NCBI GenBank assembly: GCA_015654605.1
Contig: JAATGO010000182.1
Span: forward strand, 1-6,911
Source of the DNA: Betaproteobacteria bacterium
GTDB lineage: Bacteria; Pseudomonadota; Gammaproteobacteria; Burkholderiales; Burkholderiaceae
Length of the DNA stretch: 6,911 nucleotides
Reading direction: 5' to 3'
The translations under genes and the position numbers were made by a program. A model generated the notes under the pieces. That model was given only the letters and a program-made list of their open reading frames with translations, did no database searches and had not been told where the DNA came from. This document shows positions 1 to 6,734 of this stretch, in pieces. Numbering within the stretch: position 1 is the stretch's first letter; every line of letters begins with the position of its first letter.

Positions 1-23
1 CGGGCTTGCCAAAGTTGGGACAT
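1..23 (-). CDS. Partial 5' end of a divergent gene, possibly GTPase EngB (YsxC/YihA)
   Basis: On the minus strand an ATG at 23-21 opens a frame that reads M-S-Q-L-W-Q-A and then runs off the window. Many betaproteobacterial EngB proteins, GTPases needed for large ribosomal subunit assembly, begin in a similar way, with M-S-x-L or M-x-L-F/W followed by Q-A. The engB gene is also commonly found divergent from cytochrome c4 genes, for example in Pseudomonas. Only seven complete codons are visible and there is no clear Shine-Dalgarno sequence in front of them, so the call rests mostly on context. A TATAT-like stretch lies about 8 nt upstream on the same strand and could be a -10 element of a nearly leaderless transcript. 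No gene symbol is assigned because the identity is inferred. Confidence 0.35.
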
Positions 24-334
24 GGTTGGGATATAAAATGCCGTGGAAGAGAAAGAAAATGCAGACAAGCTATTGTACAATAAGCCGCCACCTCTTGGAG
101 AGTCGTGGCTGTGAAGGCGCTAGCTAAGTGTCTGAGTGCAATGTAAGTATGCCGCTGGTGGTGAGGCACTTGAGATACCGTTGAGGGACATGAGTTTGTT
201 GGCTGCATGTGATAGTCATGGAGACTTGCTGGAAAGGAATTTCACAAAGCAAGTCAATGGACAGACAGGAAGCCTGAAAGCATGCCGTGATCGATTGGGG
301 AAATCTTATTATTACAGAGTTTCGGGATGTTTGA
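24..334. other. Intergenic leader between the divergent gene and cytochrome c4
   Basis: These 311 bp hold no convincing gene. An open frame from 136 to 471 runs into the cytochrome gene in another frame and its product resembles nothing I know, so it is treated as a shadow. The only distinct element is the perfect 12-bp palindrome TATTGTACAATA at 71-82. A TATTAT box at 307-312 resembles a -10 element but has no matching -35 at a normal distance. The region presumably carries promoters for both divergent genes, but I cannot place them with confidence. Confidence 0.5.
71..82. repeat. 12-bp perfect palindrome, possible operator
   Basis: TATTGTACAATA reads the same on both strands and lies in the gap between the divergent gene and cytochrome c4, where a regulator controlling either gene could bind. 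It does not match FNR, CRP or LexA consensus sites. One or two 12-bp palindromes are expected by chance in a window this size, so its position is the only argument for function. Confidence 0.2.
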
Positions 335-1012
335 ATGAATGGTGTCTTGTTATTTTTTTCAAAATGGGTGGGTATCGGGTTACTTCTGTTGGGTTCCTTT
401 ACATCTGTCGTCTATGGAGCACAAGGAGCGGCAGCGGCAACGCCAGTGAAAGCGGATGTTGCCAAAGGTGAGGCACTTTTCACAGTGGGAGATATCGCGC
501 GCAATGTCATCGCCTGTGTGACGTGCCATGGTGTTGGTGGCAATGCCACCATTGCCATTAATCCCAAGCTGGCTGGGCAGCATGAAGCTTATTTGATCAG
601 GCAATTGCGCTATTTCAAAAGTGGTGAGCGTACAGATCCTGCCATGTCGGCCATGGCGGCACCTCTGACAGAAGAAGATATATTGAATGTGTCTGCATTC
701 CTCGAGAAACAAATACCCCAATCTGGTGCTGCCAGAAATGCGTCTAAGGTGGCGTTGGGTAAGCGTATTTATCGCGGTGGCATTGCCGCAAAAGATGTTC
801 CTGCTTGCGCGGCATGTCACGGCGCCTCAGGATCGGGTATTCCCGTACAATACCCTCGTTTGGCTGGACAAAATCAGGAGTATACGGTGTCACAACTCAC
901 CAATTTCCGCAACGGGAAACGTCATGATAGTGCCCCGATGGCGACAATTTCAGAACGATTGTCGGATGCTGAGATTGAGGCGCTAGCCGATTATATCGCT
1001 GGTTTAAAATAG
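335..1012 (+). CDS. Diheme cytochrome c4, periplasmic electron carrier
   Basis: The product is a 225-residue exported protein with two similar cytochrome c domains, the layout and size of the cytochrome c4 family, which passes electrons to terminal oxidases on the periplasmic side of the membrane. A hydrophobic signal peptide covers roughly residues 1-30. The first heme motif is CVTCH (61-65) and the second CAACH (158-162). Each is followed by a conserved P-x-L-A-G-Q segment (77-82 and 174-179). The likely axial methionines are M104 or M107 in domain 1 and M202 in domain 2. An in-frame TGA at 332-334 directly precedes the ATG, so the gene cannot start further upstream; a weak GGGA at 324-327 may be the ribosome site. 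The neighbouring System II synthase genes probably mature this protein. The family call is firm, while the exact electron donor and acceptor are unknown. Confidence 0.93.
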   Translation: MNGVLLFFSKWVGIGLLLLGSFTSVVYGAQGAAAATPVKADVAKGEALFTVGDIARNVIACVTCHGVGGNATIAINPKLAGQHEAYLIRQLRYFKSGERTDPAMSAMAAPLTEEDILNVSAFLEKQIPQSGAARNASKVALGKRIYRGGIAAKDVPACAACHGASGSGIPVQYPRLAGQNQEYTVSQLTNFRNGKRHDSAPMATISERLSDAEIEALADYIAGLK

Positions 1013-1206
1013 AGAGACATGCCAAGATCAGGAGTTCGGCAGAGTTATTCTGGAGTAGAAAAATCAGCTACTGTTGGCGCAAGTTCAGTTTAATTTAATG
1101 AAACTTGGACGTTGGGCCTTGTATTTTGTTTTATCCCATCCATCCATAAAGAGGGTGCAAGTTATATGTGTCTATCAGGTGTTAATGGGATTGTAGAGGT
1201 ATCAAT
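1013..1206 (+). other. Intergenic region between cytochrome c4 and resB
   Basis: These 194 bp hold no gene. A possible RNA fold is formed by GCCAA (1021-1025) with TTGGC (1074-1078), enclosing AGTAG/CTACT arms just before the 3' arm. It has no following T-run, so it is not a convincing terminator. A weak sigma70-like pair, TTGGAC at 1105-1110 and TTTTAT at 1129-1134 with an 18-bp spacer, could allow resB its own promoter. The clear element is AGAGGT at 1195-1200, six bases before the resB ATG, which is a good ribosome binding site. Confidence 0.35.
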
Positions 1207-3312
1207 ATGGTAAGTCGGACTGCAGGCATACAATTAACAACACAACGACGCTGGTTCGCACAGGCAGTCGAGTTGTTTTCTTCCATGCGTTTTGCCATTA
1301 GTTTGCTGACAATTATTGCCATCGCTTCCATTATTGGAACCGTACTCAAGCAAAATGAACCAGTACCAGACTATATCAATCAGTTCGGTGAATTCTGGTT
1401 CAATATCTTTAATAAGCTCAGTTTGTATTCTGTGTATTCAGCATGGTGGTTTCTGCTGATCATGGGGTTTTTAGTATTGTCGACATCATTGTGCGTGGCG
1501 CGCAATGGTCCAAAGATGCTTAGGGACATAAAAAGCTGGCGTGAGAATATACGTGAAGAATCACTGCATAATATTGGGCATCATGCAGAATGGACAGTGG
1601 CAACACCTATGAAGATGTTGGTAGGACAACTAGCACAACGTATTACCGCTAAGGGTTACAAAACAAAAATTGTGGACAAGAATGGTGCCACATTAATTGT
1701 TGCCAAGAGGGGGGCTGCCAATAAATGGGGATATATCTTTGCGCATAGTGCGATTATCATCATTTGCATCGGCGGTTTGCTGGATTCGGATTTGTCGATT
1801 CGCTTGCAACAATGGATTTATCATAAGACACCATTTTCTGGAAATGGCATCATTGCAGATATTCCAGCGCAGCATCGTCTAGGATTGGGGAATCCGACAT
1901 TTCGTGGAAATACCTTAATTGCCGAAGGTAGTAGCAGTAGCACGACACTCATTGCACAGCAAAATGGTGTTCTGATCCAGGATTTGCCAATCACCATATA
2001 TTTAAAGCGTTTCATCATCAATTATTATTCCACTGGCATGCCCAAGTTATTTGCAAGTGACGTTGTTGTGCGAGATAACGCCAGCGGATATGAGTTTCCG
2101 GCGACGATCAAGGTGAATTCTCCTTTGATATACAAGGGACTGGCAATATTTCAGTCCAGTTTTCAGGACGGTGGCAGCAAACTCAGATTGACAGCACATA
2201 GTATGCAGGGTGATCAGGATCAGTCTTTTCCCTTGTCTGGGGAGGTGAATGGTACGACACCCTTATGGCCAGGGAAGGATAATGCATTGACGGTTGAATG
2301 GACAGATTTGCGTCCTTTTAATGTAGAGAATATGCCTAGTAGTGCAGGTAAAGATGTGCGCGCAGTCAATGTTGGCAAGAGTATGCGTAAAGATGTCGTT
2401 GATAGCATAGAGCGGCATCTTGGTTCTGGTGCTAAAGGGATCGATAGCAAAGATTTGAAAAATGTTGGTCCAAGTGTGCAATATAAATTAAGAGACAAGG
2501 CAGGGCAGGCAAAAGAATATCTTAACTACATGCAGCCTATTGAAGTCGATGGTGCTTATGTTTTTCTGGCAGGTGTGCGTGATTTGCCTGATGAGGCGTT
2601 CCGTTACTTACGCATTCCGGCAGATGATAATGATAGTGTCAATGAATGGATGCGGTTACGTGCAGCACTGCATAATCCGGCGTTACAAGAGTTGGCCGCA
2701 CGGCGTTATGCGCAGCACGCCATCAGTCCACAGGAACCTGCAGCATTGCGTGATCAGTTATATCACTCTGCCTTGAAAGGATTACAGATATTTGCTGGTG
2801 ATGCGAATCAGTCTGGTTATGTGGCGATCGCGGCTTTTCTTGCCAATGTGCCTGCAGGAGAGCAGGGTAAAGCTGCTGATATTTTCATGAAAATATTGAA
2901 CGGTAGTGTATGGGAATTGTGGCAGGTTGCACGTGAAAAAGCGGGTTTGGCTCCGGTACCGGCAGATGACAAGCATGGACGCTATCTGGAGTTGGCACTG
3001 AATGCATTGGCAGATACCGGGTTTTATCATGCCCCTGTTTATTTACAATTAAGTGGTTTTGATGAAGTGAAAGCGTCCGTATTTCAAGTGACGCGTTCAC
3101 CTGGAAAGAAAGTAGTGTATATAGGATGTCTGTTTCTTGTATTGGGTGTGTTCTCCATGCTGTATATTCGTGAGCGCAGGCTCTGGGTCTGGCTTCGCAC
3201 GCAAGAGGATGGTATGACGCATGCCATGATGGCAATGAGCACACAGCGCAAGACATTGGATTTCGAGCAGGAATTTGAGGCACTCAAGGCGAAGCTGAAG
3301 CAATCAGCGTAA
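1207..3312 (+). CDS. resB: ResB (CcsB/Ccs1), heme-handling subunit of the System II cytochrome c synthase
   Basis: This 701-residue inner membrane protein pairs with the CcsA protein encoded next. The complex moves heme to the periplasm, keeps it reduced and joins it to CXXCH cysteines of apocytochromes. Membrane segments lie near residues 27-47, 79-97 and 174-193, followed by a periplasmic domain of about 440 residues and a last membrane segment near 634-654 with a short cytoplasmic tail. His180, in the third membrane segment (F-A-H-S-A), matches the conserved membrane histidine known as a heme ligand in fused CcsBA proteins. The ResB core is seen around 255-325, including Y-Y-S-T-G-M-P-K, F-A-S-D-V, V-N-S-P-L-I-Y-K-G and F-Q-x-S-F-Q-D-G-G-S. 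The start has AGAGGT six bases upstream. The length fits betaproteobacterial members. A thioredoxin-like CcsX/ResA gene and a ccdA/dsbD gene, which complete System II, are not in this window. Confidence 0.95.
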   Translation: MVSRTAGIQLTTQRRWFAQAVELFSSMRFAISLLTIIAIASIIGTVLKQNEPVPDYINQFGEFWFNIFNKLSLYSVYSAWWFLLIMGFLVLSTSLCVARNGPKMLRDIKSWRENIREESLHNIGHHAEWTVATPMKMLVGQLAQRITAKGYKTKIVDKNGATLIVAKRGAANKWGYIFAHSAIIIICIGGLLDSDLSIRLQQWIYHKTPFSGNGIIADIPAQHRLGLGNPTFRGNTLIAEGSSSSTTLIAQQNGVLIQDLPITIYLKRFIINYYSTGMPKLFASDVVVRDNASGYEFPATIKVNSPLIYKGLAIFQSSFQDGGSKLRLTAHSMQGDQDQSFPLSGEVNGTTPLWPGKDNALTVEWTDLRPFNVENMPSSAGKDVRAVNVGKSMRKDVVDSIERHLGSGAKGIDSKDLKNVGPSVQYKLRDKAGQAKEYLNYMQPIEVDGAYVFLAGVRDLPDEAFRYLRIPADDNDSVNEWMRLRAALHNPALQELAARRYAQHAISPQEPAALRDQLYHSALKGLQIFAGDANQSGYVAIAAFLANVPAGEQGKAADIFMKILNGSVWELWQVAREKAGLAPVPADDKHGRYLELALNALADTGFYHAPVYLQLSGFDEVKASVFQVTRSPGKKVVYIGCLFLVLGVFSMLYIRERRLWVWLRTQEDGMTHAMMAMSTQRKTLDFEQEFEALKAKLKQSA

Positions 3313-3318
3313 GCTATG

Positions 3319-3419
3319 CACATGTGTTTTTTATAGTATGGTAAATGGCATGGTGAATGAACGATGAATCGAGGGCAGAGGTGCTTGTTAACGTCCTGTT
3401 CGGTAGAATCACATGTGTT
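3319..3419. repeat. Pair of 10-bp direct repeats (CACATGTGTT) between resB and ccsA
   Basis: CACATGTGTT occurs at 3319-3328 and again at 3410-3419, 91 bp apart, start to start. The first eight bases of each copy are a perfect palindrome, CACATGTG. The first copy is just past the resB stop and runs into a T6 stretch, but a palindrome without a loop makes a poor terminator. The second lies about 50 bp before the ccsA start, just after a TAGAAT box (3404-3409) that resembles a -10 element. The copies could be paired protein-binding sites or chance; the sequence does not decide. Confidence 0.2.
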
Positions 3420-3458
3420 GACGGATGGCAGAACTCAGGAACAGGGGCGAAATGAATG

Positions 3459-3462
3459 GGAG
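3459..3462 (+). promoter_or_regulatory. Ribosome binding site that favours the inner ccsA start
   Basis: GGAG at 3459-3462, within GGGAGA, sits five bases before the ATG at 3468. The ATG four codons further upstream (3456) has only AGGGG at 3443-3447, eight bases away. Part of the stronger site lies inside the longer reading, so translation from 3468 is preferred. The two readings differ by only four residues. Confidence 0.55.
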
Positions 3463-3467
3463 AAATA

Positions 3468-4613
3468 ATGGAATTGACCCAAGCTGATATAGTAGATGCC
3501 AGTTTTTTTAGGCGCCTAAGTGTGGTGGACTGGCTGTATGGCGCCGCATTGCTGGTTGCCGTCTTATACGCTCTTGGTCGTTTTGGGGCGTACATGAATT
3601 ATTACGAAAAGAGTGTATTGCTGCTGAGTGCGCCAGTGTTTGCCTGGTTGGGATGGCATTGGAAGCCGGTACGCTGGTTATTTGCTGCTCTCGCTATTCT
3701 GACAGCGTGCGCTATCATGCAATATGGAGGAATGCTCCATGCTGCGGAAGAAAAATTCTTTCTGAAATATTTGTTGTCGAGTCAATCTGCCATTTTATGG
3801 ATGAGCACGTTCTTTTTTCTATCCACCTTATTTTACTGGGGAGGGTTAATTACCCGGTCTGATATTGGTGGTGCGATTGCTTCCAAATTATGTTGGGCCG
3901 CAGTACTTTTTGGCTTTACTGGCATGTTGGTACGTTGGTATGAATCTTATCTGATTGGCGTTGATGTCGGCCATATTCCTATCTCCAATTTATATGAAGT
4001 CTTTGTTCTGTTTTCGTTGGTGACAGCACTGTTTTATTTGTACTATGAAGAGCGCTATGCCACGTATCAACTTGGCAGTTTTGTCTTATTGGTGGTTTCT
4101 GCTGCGGTCGGCTTTTTACTCTGGTATACAGTATCACGCGATGCAGCACAGATTCAACCGCTGGTGCCTGCTTTACAAAGCTGGTGGATGAAAATACATG
4201 TGCCAGCTAACTTTATTGGGTATGGTACGTTTGCATTGGCTGCCATGGTAGGGGCTGCCTATTTGCTTAAATCGAATGGCTATCTGGTAGATCGATTACC
4301 ACCGTTGAAAACGCTGGACGATATTATGTATAAGGCGATTACGGTTGGTTTCACTTTCTTTACCATTGCGACCATACTGGGAGCATTGTGGGCGGCAGAT
4401 GCCTGGGGTGGTTACTGGTCATGGGACCCGAAAGAAACCTGGGCATTGATTGTTTGGCTCAATTATGCGGCGTGGTTACACATGCGGTTAATGGCCGGAT
4501 TGCGTGGGCGCGTGGCAGCATGGTGGGCATTGATCGGCCTGCTGGTCACCACCTTTGCTTTTCTGGGAGTTAATATGTTTCTGTCAGGATTGCATTCTTA
4601 CGGGGAACTGTAA
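3468..4613 (+). CDS. ccsA: CcsA (ResC; often annotated CcsB), WWD-domain subunit of the System II cytochrome c synthase
   Basis: The product is a 381-residue polytopic membrane protein with about ten hydrophobic segments. It carries the tryptophan-rich WWD heme-binding motif W-G-G-Y-W-S-W-D at 313-320, followed by P-K-E-T-W. The histidines expected of the synthase are present: His244 at the start of a membrane segment (K-I-H-V-P), His338 in the membrane (W-L-H-M-R) and His376 near the C-terminus (G-L-H-S-Y). Their spacing of 94 and 38 residues is close to that of the periplasmic and membrane heme ligands in characterised CcsBA fusions. With ResB it ligates heme to exported apocytochromes such as the c4 encoded upstream. 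The start at 3468 is chosen for its GGAG site; 3456 would add four residues. The gap of about 155 bp after resB is long for two subunits of one enzyme and may hold a separate promoter. Databases use CcsA, CcsB and ResC for this family, so naming varies. Confidence 0.95.
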   Translation: MELTQADIVDASFFRRLSVVDWLYGAALLVAVLYALGRFGAYMNYYEKSVLLLSAPVFAWLGWHWKPVRWLFAALAILTACAIMQYGGMLHAAEEKFFLKYLLSSQSAILWMSTFFFLSTLFYWGGLITRSDIGGAIASKLCWAAVLFGFTGMLVRWYESYLIGVDVGHIPISNLYEVFVLFSLVTALFYLYYEERYATYQLGSFVLLVVSAAVGFLLWYTVSRDAAQIQPLVPALQSWWMKIHVPANFIGYGTFALAAMVGAAYLLKSNGYLVDRLPPLKTLDDIMYKAITVGFTFFTIATILGALWAADAWGGYWSWDPKETWALIVWLNYAAWLHMRLMAGLRGRVAAWWALIGLLVTTFAFLGVNMFLSGLHSYGEL

Positions 4614-4789
4614 TAAATCGACGTGCGATGCCAAGTCTTAAGCAGGCCTTAAGTCAGTTGTCATATGATAGTAGATAAGCCCAAGGTGACTAGAAAGAGT
4701 CATAGGACTGGAAAGGTATTCAGCCAAACTTGTTCTTCCTGAAGTGATTGCTTTAGTTTAGCGATGATGGATTGGGTCGGTTGCCGAGG

Positions 4790-4815
4790 AGATTTTCTTA
4801 CTACGCGGAAAATCT
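4790..4815. promoter_or_regulatory. Perfect 8-bp inverted repeat, candidate operator for msrPQ
   Basis: AGATTTTC at 4790-4797 and GAAAATCT at 4808-4815 are exact reverse complements separated by 10 bases. If the neighbouring extended -10 element is used, the dyad is centred about 37 bp before the start of transcription, over the -35 position, where no sigma70-like -35 hexamer is seen. That would suit an activator contacting RNA polymerase or a repressor blocking it. The sequence does not match the E. coli HprR box known upstream of msrP. If transcription starts further upstream, the repeat could instead form an RNA hairpin in the leader. Confidence 0.4.
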
Positions 4816-4824
4816 ACTTGTCGA

Positions 4825-4833
4825 TGATATATT
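4825..4833 (+). promoter_or_regulatory. Extended -10 promoter element upstream of msrP
   Basis: TGATATATT fits the extended -10 pattern TGn followed by a hexamer matching TATAAT at five of six positions (TATATT, 4828-4833). Such promoters can work without a good -35, and none is present at 4803-4810. Transcription would begin near 4840, giving a leader of about 17 nt that still contains the msrP ribosome site. This is a pattern match only. Confidence 0.4.
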
Positions 4834-4847
4834 GTCATTGCCCTAAT

Positions 4848-4851
4848 GGAG
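4848..4851 (+). promoter_or_regulatory. Ribosome binding site that sets the msrP start
   Basis: GGAG lies five bases before the ATG at 4857, ideal spacing. The alternative in-frame ATG at 4764 has no such site, and starting there would put about 57 residues ahead of the Tat twin arginines instead of 26. Confidence 0.75.
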
Positions 4852-4856
4852 TCGCC

Positions 4857-5837
4857 ATGTTGATTAAACGCAAACCCCAAGGGATAGAGTTACCGCTCTC
4901 ATCCGAAATTACTCCTCGTATATTGTTTGAGTCGCGCCGCAGTTTTATCCGGCAACTGGCGGTAGGTTCCATTGCCAGTAGCGCTTTGTTGGAAATGGCA
5001 TCGCGCGAGGCTATGGCACAAACGGCTGGAGCACAGAAACTGGCAGCTACAGCAAATTCACATTATGTTGTCATGGACAAGCCAACGTCGTTCAAGGATG
5101 CGACGACGTATAACAACTATTACGAATTTGGTACTGACAAAAGCGATCCCGCGAAAAATGCAGGTAGTCTGAAAACTCGGCCATGGACTATATCGCTGGA
5201 AGGCGAAATCAAGAAACCGATGACGCTGGACATAGACAGCTTGAGGCGCCTTGCACCACTGGAAGAGCGGATTTATCGCATGCGTTGCGTGGAAGGCTGG
5301 TCGATGGTGATTCCCTGGATCGGTTATTCCTTGTCCGAGTTGATCAAAAAGGCAGAGCCCACTGGTAATGCCAAGTATATGCAATTCATTACGCTGGCGG
5401 ATAAGAAACAGATGCCGGGATTGAGTCAGCCAATTATCGATTGGCCATACACAGAAGGTTTGCGTATGGATGAAGCGATGCAGCCTCTGGCGCTACTGAC
5501 TTTAGGTATGTATGGCGAAGTGTTACCTAACCAGAATGGCGCGCCGGTACGCATTGTCGTGCCTTGGAAATACGGTTTCAAGTCTGCCAAATCCATTGTC
5601 AAAATACGTTTTCTTAAAGAGCAACCCAAAACTGCCTGGAATACCTATGCGCCTAATGAGTATGGATTTTATTCGAACGTCAATCCTAATGTTGATCATC
5701 CACGCTGGTCACAAGCAACAGAACGGCGCATTGGGGAAGATGGATTCTTTGCAAAAAAGCGCAAGACATTGATGTTCAATGGTTACACTGAGGTCGCCTC
5801 GCTATATGCAGGTATGGATCTGAAGAAATTCTATTGA
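4857..5837 (+). CDS. msrP: MsrP (YedY), periplasmic molybdenum methionine sulfoxide reductase, catalytic subunit
   Basis: The 326-residue product belongs to the sulfite-oxidase fold family that binds a mononuclear molybdopterin cofactor. MsrP reduces methionine sulfoxide in periplasmic proteins, taking electrons from MsrQ. A twin-arginine signal, S-R-R-S-F-I-R-Q-L at 26-34, is followed by a modest hydrophobic stretch and a likely A-M-A cleavage site after residue 54. Export is therefore folded, with cofactor, through Tat. Cys144 in R-M-R-C-V-E-G-W is the expected molybdenum ligand. The family segments N-N-Y-Y-E-F-G (86-92) and [11 protein letters not shown] (235-245) are present. The length is close to the 334 residues of the E. 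coli protein. The start at 4857 is fixed by the GGAG site and fits the normal length of the stretch before the Tat motif. msrQ follows after 50 bp, the usual operon order. Regulation may act through the inverted repeat at 4790-4815. Confidence 0.96.
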   Translation: MLIKRKPQGIELPLSSEITPRILFESRRSFIRQLAVGSIASSALLEMASREAMAQTAGAQKLAATANSHYVVMDKPTSFKDATTYNNYYEFGTDKSDPAKNAGSLKTRPWTISLEGEIKKPMTLDIDSLRRLAPLEERIYRMRCVEGWSMVIPWIGYSLSELIKKAEPTGNAKYMQFITLADKKQMPGLSQPIIDWPYTEGLRMDEAMQPLALLTLGMYGEVLPNQNGAPVRIVVPWKYGFKSAKSIVKIRFLKEQPKTAWNTYAPNEYGFYSNVNPNVDHPRWSQATERRIGEDGFFAKKRKTLMFNGYTEVASLYAGMDLKKFY

Positions 5838-5887
5838 CGTTCTACTAGTGCGCAGCATGCTTGCTTACTATATACCAACAACACACC

Positions 5888-6523
5888 ATGCATTTCATGC
5901 AAACAATCTCGCCAAAGCAAATGGTTTTTCTTAAAACAGTTGTGTTTGTGTTGGCTTTGTTGCCTTTCGCGCGCCTGTTTGTTTTGGGTGTGAGTGGAGA
6001 TGGCTTAGGTGCCAACCCGATCGAATTTATTACGCACAGTACGGGCGACTGGACATTATATTTCCTGTGCATCACATTAGCTATCACGCCTTTACGTCGT
6101 TTGACGGGTTGGACTTGGTTAATCAAATTGCGCCGCATGATTGGGCTGTTTACCTTTTTTTATGCACTCCTTCACTTCATGACTTTTTTCTGGTTTGATC
6201 ATTTTTTTGATATTCCAGAAATGTGGAAAGATGTTCTCAAACGTCCTTTCATTACGGTTGGCTTTATTGCTTTTCTATTATTGATACCACTGGCTATCAC
6301 CAGCCCTCATGCCATGGTACGCAAGCTTGGTGGTAAACGTTGGCAATGGCTGCATAGGCTGATTTATGTGATTGCAGTGCTTGGCTTGTTACATTTCTGG
6401 TGGTTGAAGGCGGGTAAAAATGTATTGCAACAGCCCATCCTTTTCGTGAGCATTGTGGCGATCTTATTTTTGATTCGGATCTTTTATTGGTTCAAGAAGA
6501 AGATACCAGGCTCTATTTCCTGA
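5888..6523 (+). CDS. msrQ: MsrQ (YedZ), heme b membrane subunit of the MsrPQ methionine sulfoxide reductase
   Basis: This 211-residue integral membrane protein, the same length as E. coli MsrQ, belongs to the ferric-reductase-like transmembrane family. It carries electrons from the quinone pool, or from a flavin reductase in some reports, across the membrane to MsrP. It has about six hydrophobic segments. The three histidines known as heme ligands in the family are present: His96 (L-L-H-F), His156 (W-L-H-R) and His169 (L-L-H-F-W). The early motif G-A-N-P-I-E-F-I-T-H-S-T-G (41-53) and the R-K-L-G-G-K-R-W segment (145-152) are also typical. The start is uncertain: 5888 gives M-H-F-M-Q-T, ATG at 5897 would remove three residues and bring S-P-K-Q closer to the usual N-terminus, and a TTG at 5861 would add nine. 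None has a recognisable Shine-Dalgarno sequence. It is expected to be co-transcribed with msrP. Confidence 0.95.
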   Translation: MHFMQTISPKQMVFLKTVVFVLALLPFARLFVLGVSGDGLGANPIEFITHSTGDWTLYFLCITLAITPLRRLTGWTWLIKLRRMIGLFTFFYALLHFMTFFWFDHFFDIPEMWKDVLKRPFITVGFIAFLLLIPLAITSPHAMVRKLGGKRWQWLHRLIYVIAVLGLLHFWWLKAGKNVLQQPILFVSIVAILFLIRIFYWFKKKIPGSIS

Positions 6524-6734
6524 GAGAGCTACCATGTGTCGTTTCACATTATTAGGCTTGGTCAGATGGATGATGAAATTAATGCCACTAAATAGTCCCT
6601 CTTGAACAATCTACAAGACAAGAATTTGTTTGGATTAAAGGGTCGAGGGGGATGAGGGAGGAAAGAAATGGCAAGCCTGGAGATAATTTCCCCCTGTTGC
6701 CATGTCTTCCTGGATTTGCATAAGGCCTAAGTGA
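6524..6734. other. Non-coding stretch downstream of msrQ
   Basis: I see no convincing gene in these 211 bp on either strand. There is a purine-rich run around 6640-6670 and an imperfect stem-loop at 6660-6710, listed separately. No GC-rich hairpin followed by a T-run directly follows msrQ, so the end of the msrPQ transcript cannot be placed with confidence. The region borders a transposase relic and may include former insertion sequence DNA. Confidence 0.45.
6660..6710. repeat. Imperfect inverted repeat (stem-loop) downstream of msrQ
   Basis: The core arms ATGGCAA (6668-6674) and TTGCCAT (6697-6703) are exact reverse complements. Pairing extends outward through GGAA/TTCC and GA/TC with one mismatch and one bulged A, about 13 pairs around a 22-nt loop that contains a small inner GGA/TCC dyad. 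It could be a factor-dependent terminator or an RNA-stabilising hairpin for the msrPQ transcript, or a remnant of insertion sequence ends. No T-run follows the 3' arm, so it is not a classical intrinsic terminator. Confidence 0.35.

Larger units (their letters stand above)
4614..4856 (+). other. Intergenic region between ccsA and msrP
   Basis: These 243 bp hold no gene. A TAATAA stretch contains the ccsA stop and is followed by two copies of the palindrome CTTAAG (4637-4642 and 4648-4653). I see no stem plus T-run that would count as a terminator. The part nearest msrP carries an inverted repeat and an extended -10 element, listed separately. A frame open from 4764 would extend MsrP by 31 residues, but the added part lacks family resemblance and a ribosome site, so it is taken as untranslated leader. 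Confidence 0.5.

Noticed and set aside
136..471. 111-codon open frame on the plus strand upstream of, and overlapping, cytochrome c4
   Set aside because: It overlaps the clear signal peptide and N-terminal coding region of the cytochrome in another frame, has no recognisable domain and no good ribosome site.
380..820. 146-codon open frame on the minus strand inside cytochrome c4
   Set aside because: It is antisense to both the signal peptide and the heme-binding coding sequence and has no recognisable domain.
2885..3283. 132-codon open frame on the minus strand inside resB
   Set aside because: It lies opposite the conserved C-terminal part of resB and shows no protein family features, so it is a shadow frame.
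3311..3336. Palindrome CACATGTG followed by T6 after resB, considered as a terminator
   Set aside because: The palindrome leaves no loop and the flanking CTAT/ATAG pairs are too weak to form a stable hairpin before the T-run.
4637..4653. Two CTTAAG copies after ccsA, considered as a terminator or operator
   Set aside because: Six-base palindromes are common by chance, the stem would be short and AT-rich, and no T-run follows.
4664..4669. TATGAT box as a -10 element for msrP
   Set aside because: No -35 hexamer lies at 16-18 bp, and the TGATATATT element closer to msrP is a better fit.
4764..4856. 31-residue N-terminal extension of MsrP from the ATG at 4764
   Set aside because: The extension would bury the Tat signal far inside the protein, lacks a ribosome site and crosses the candidate promoter; the ATG at 4857 has GGAG at ideal spacing.
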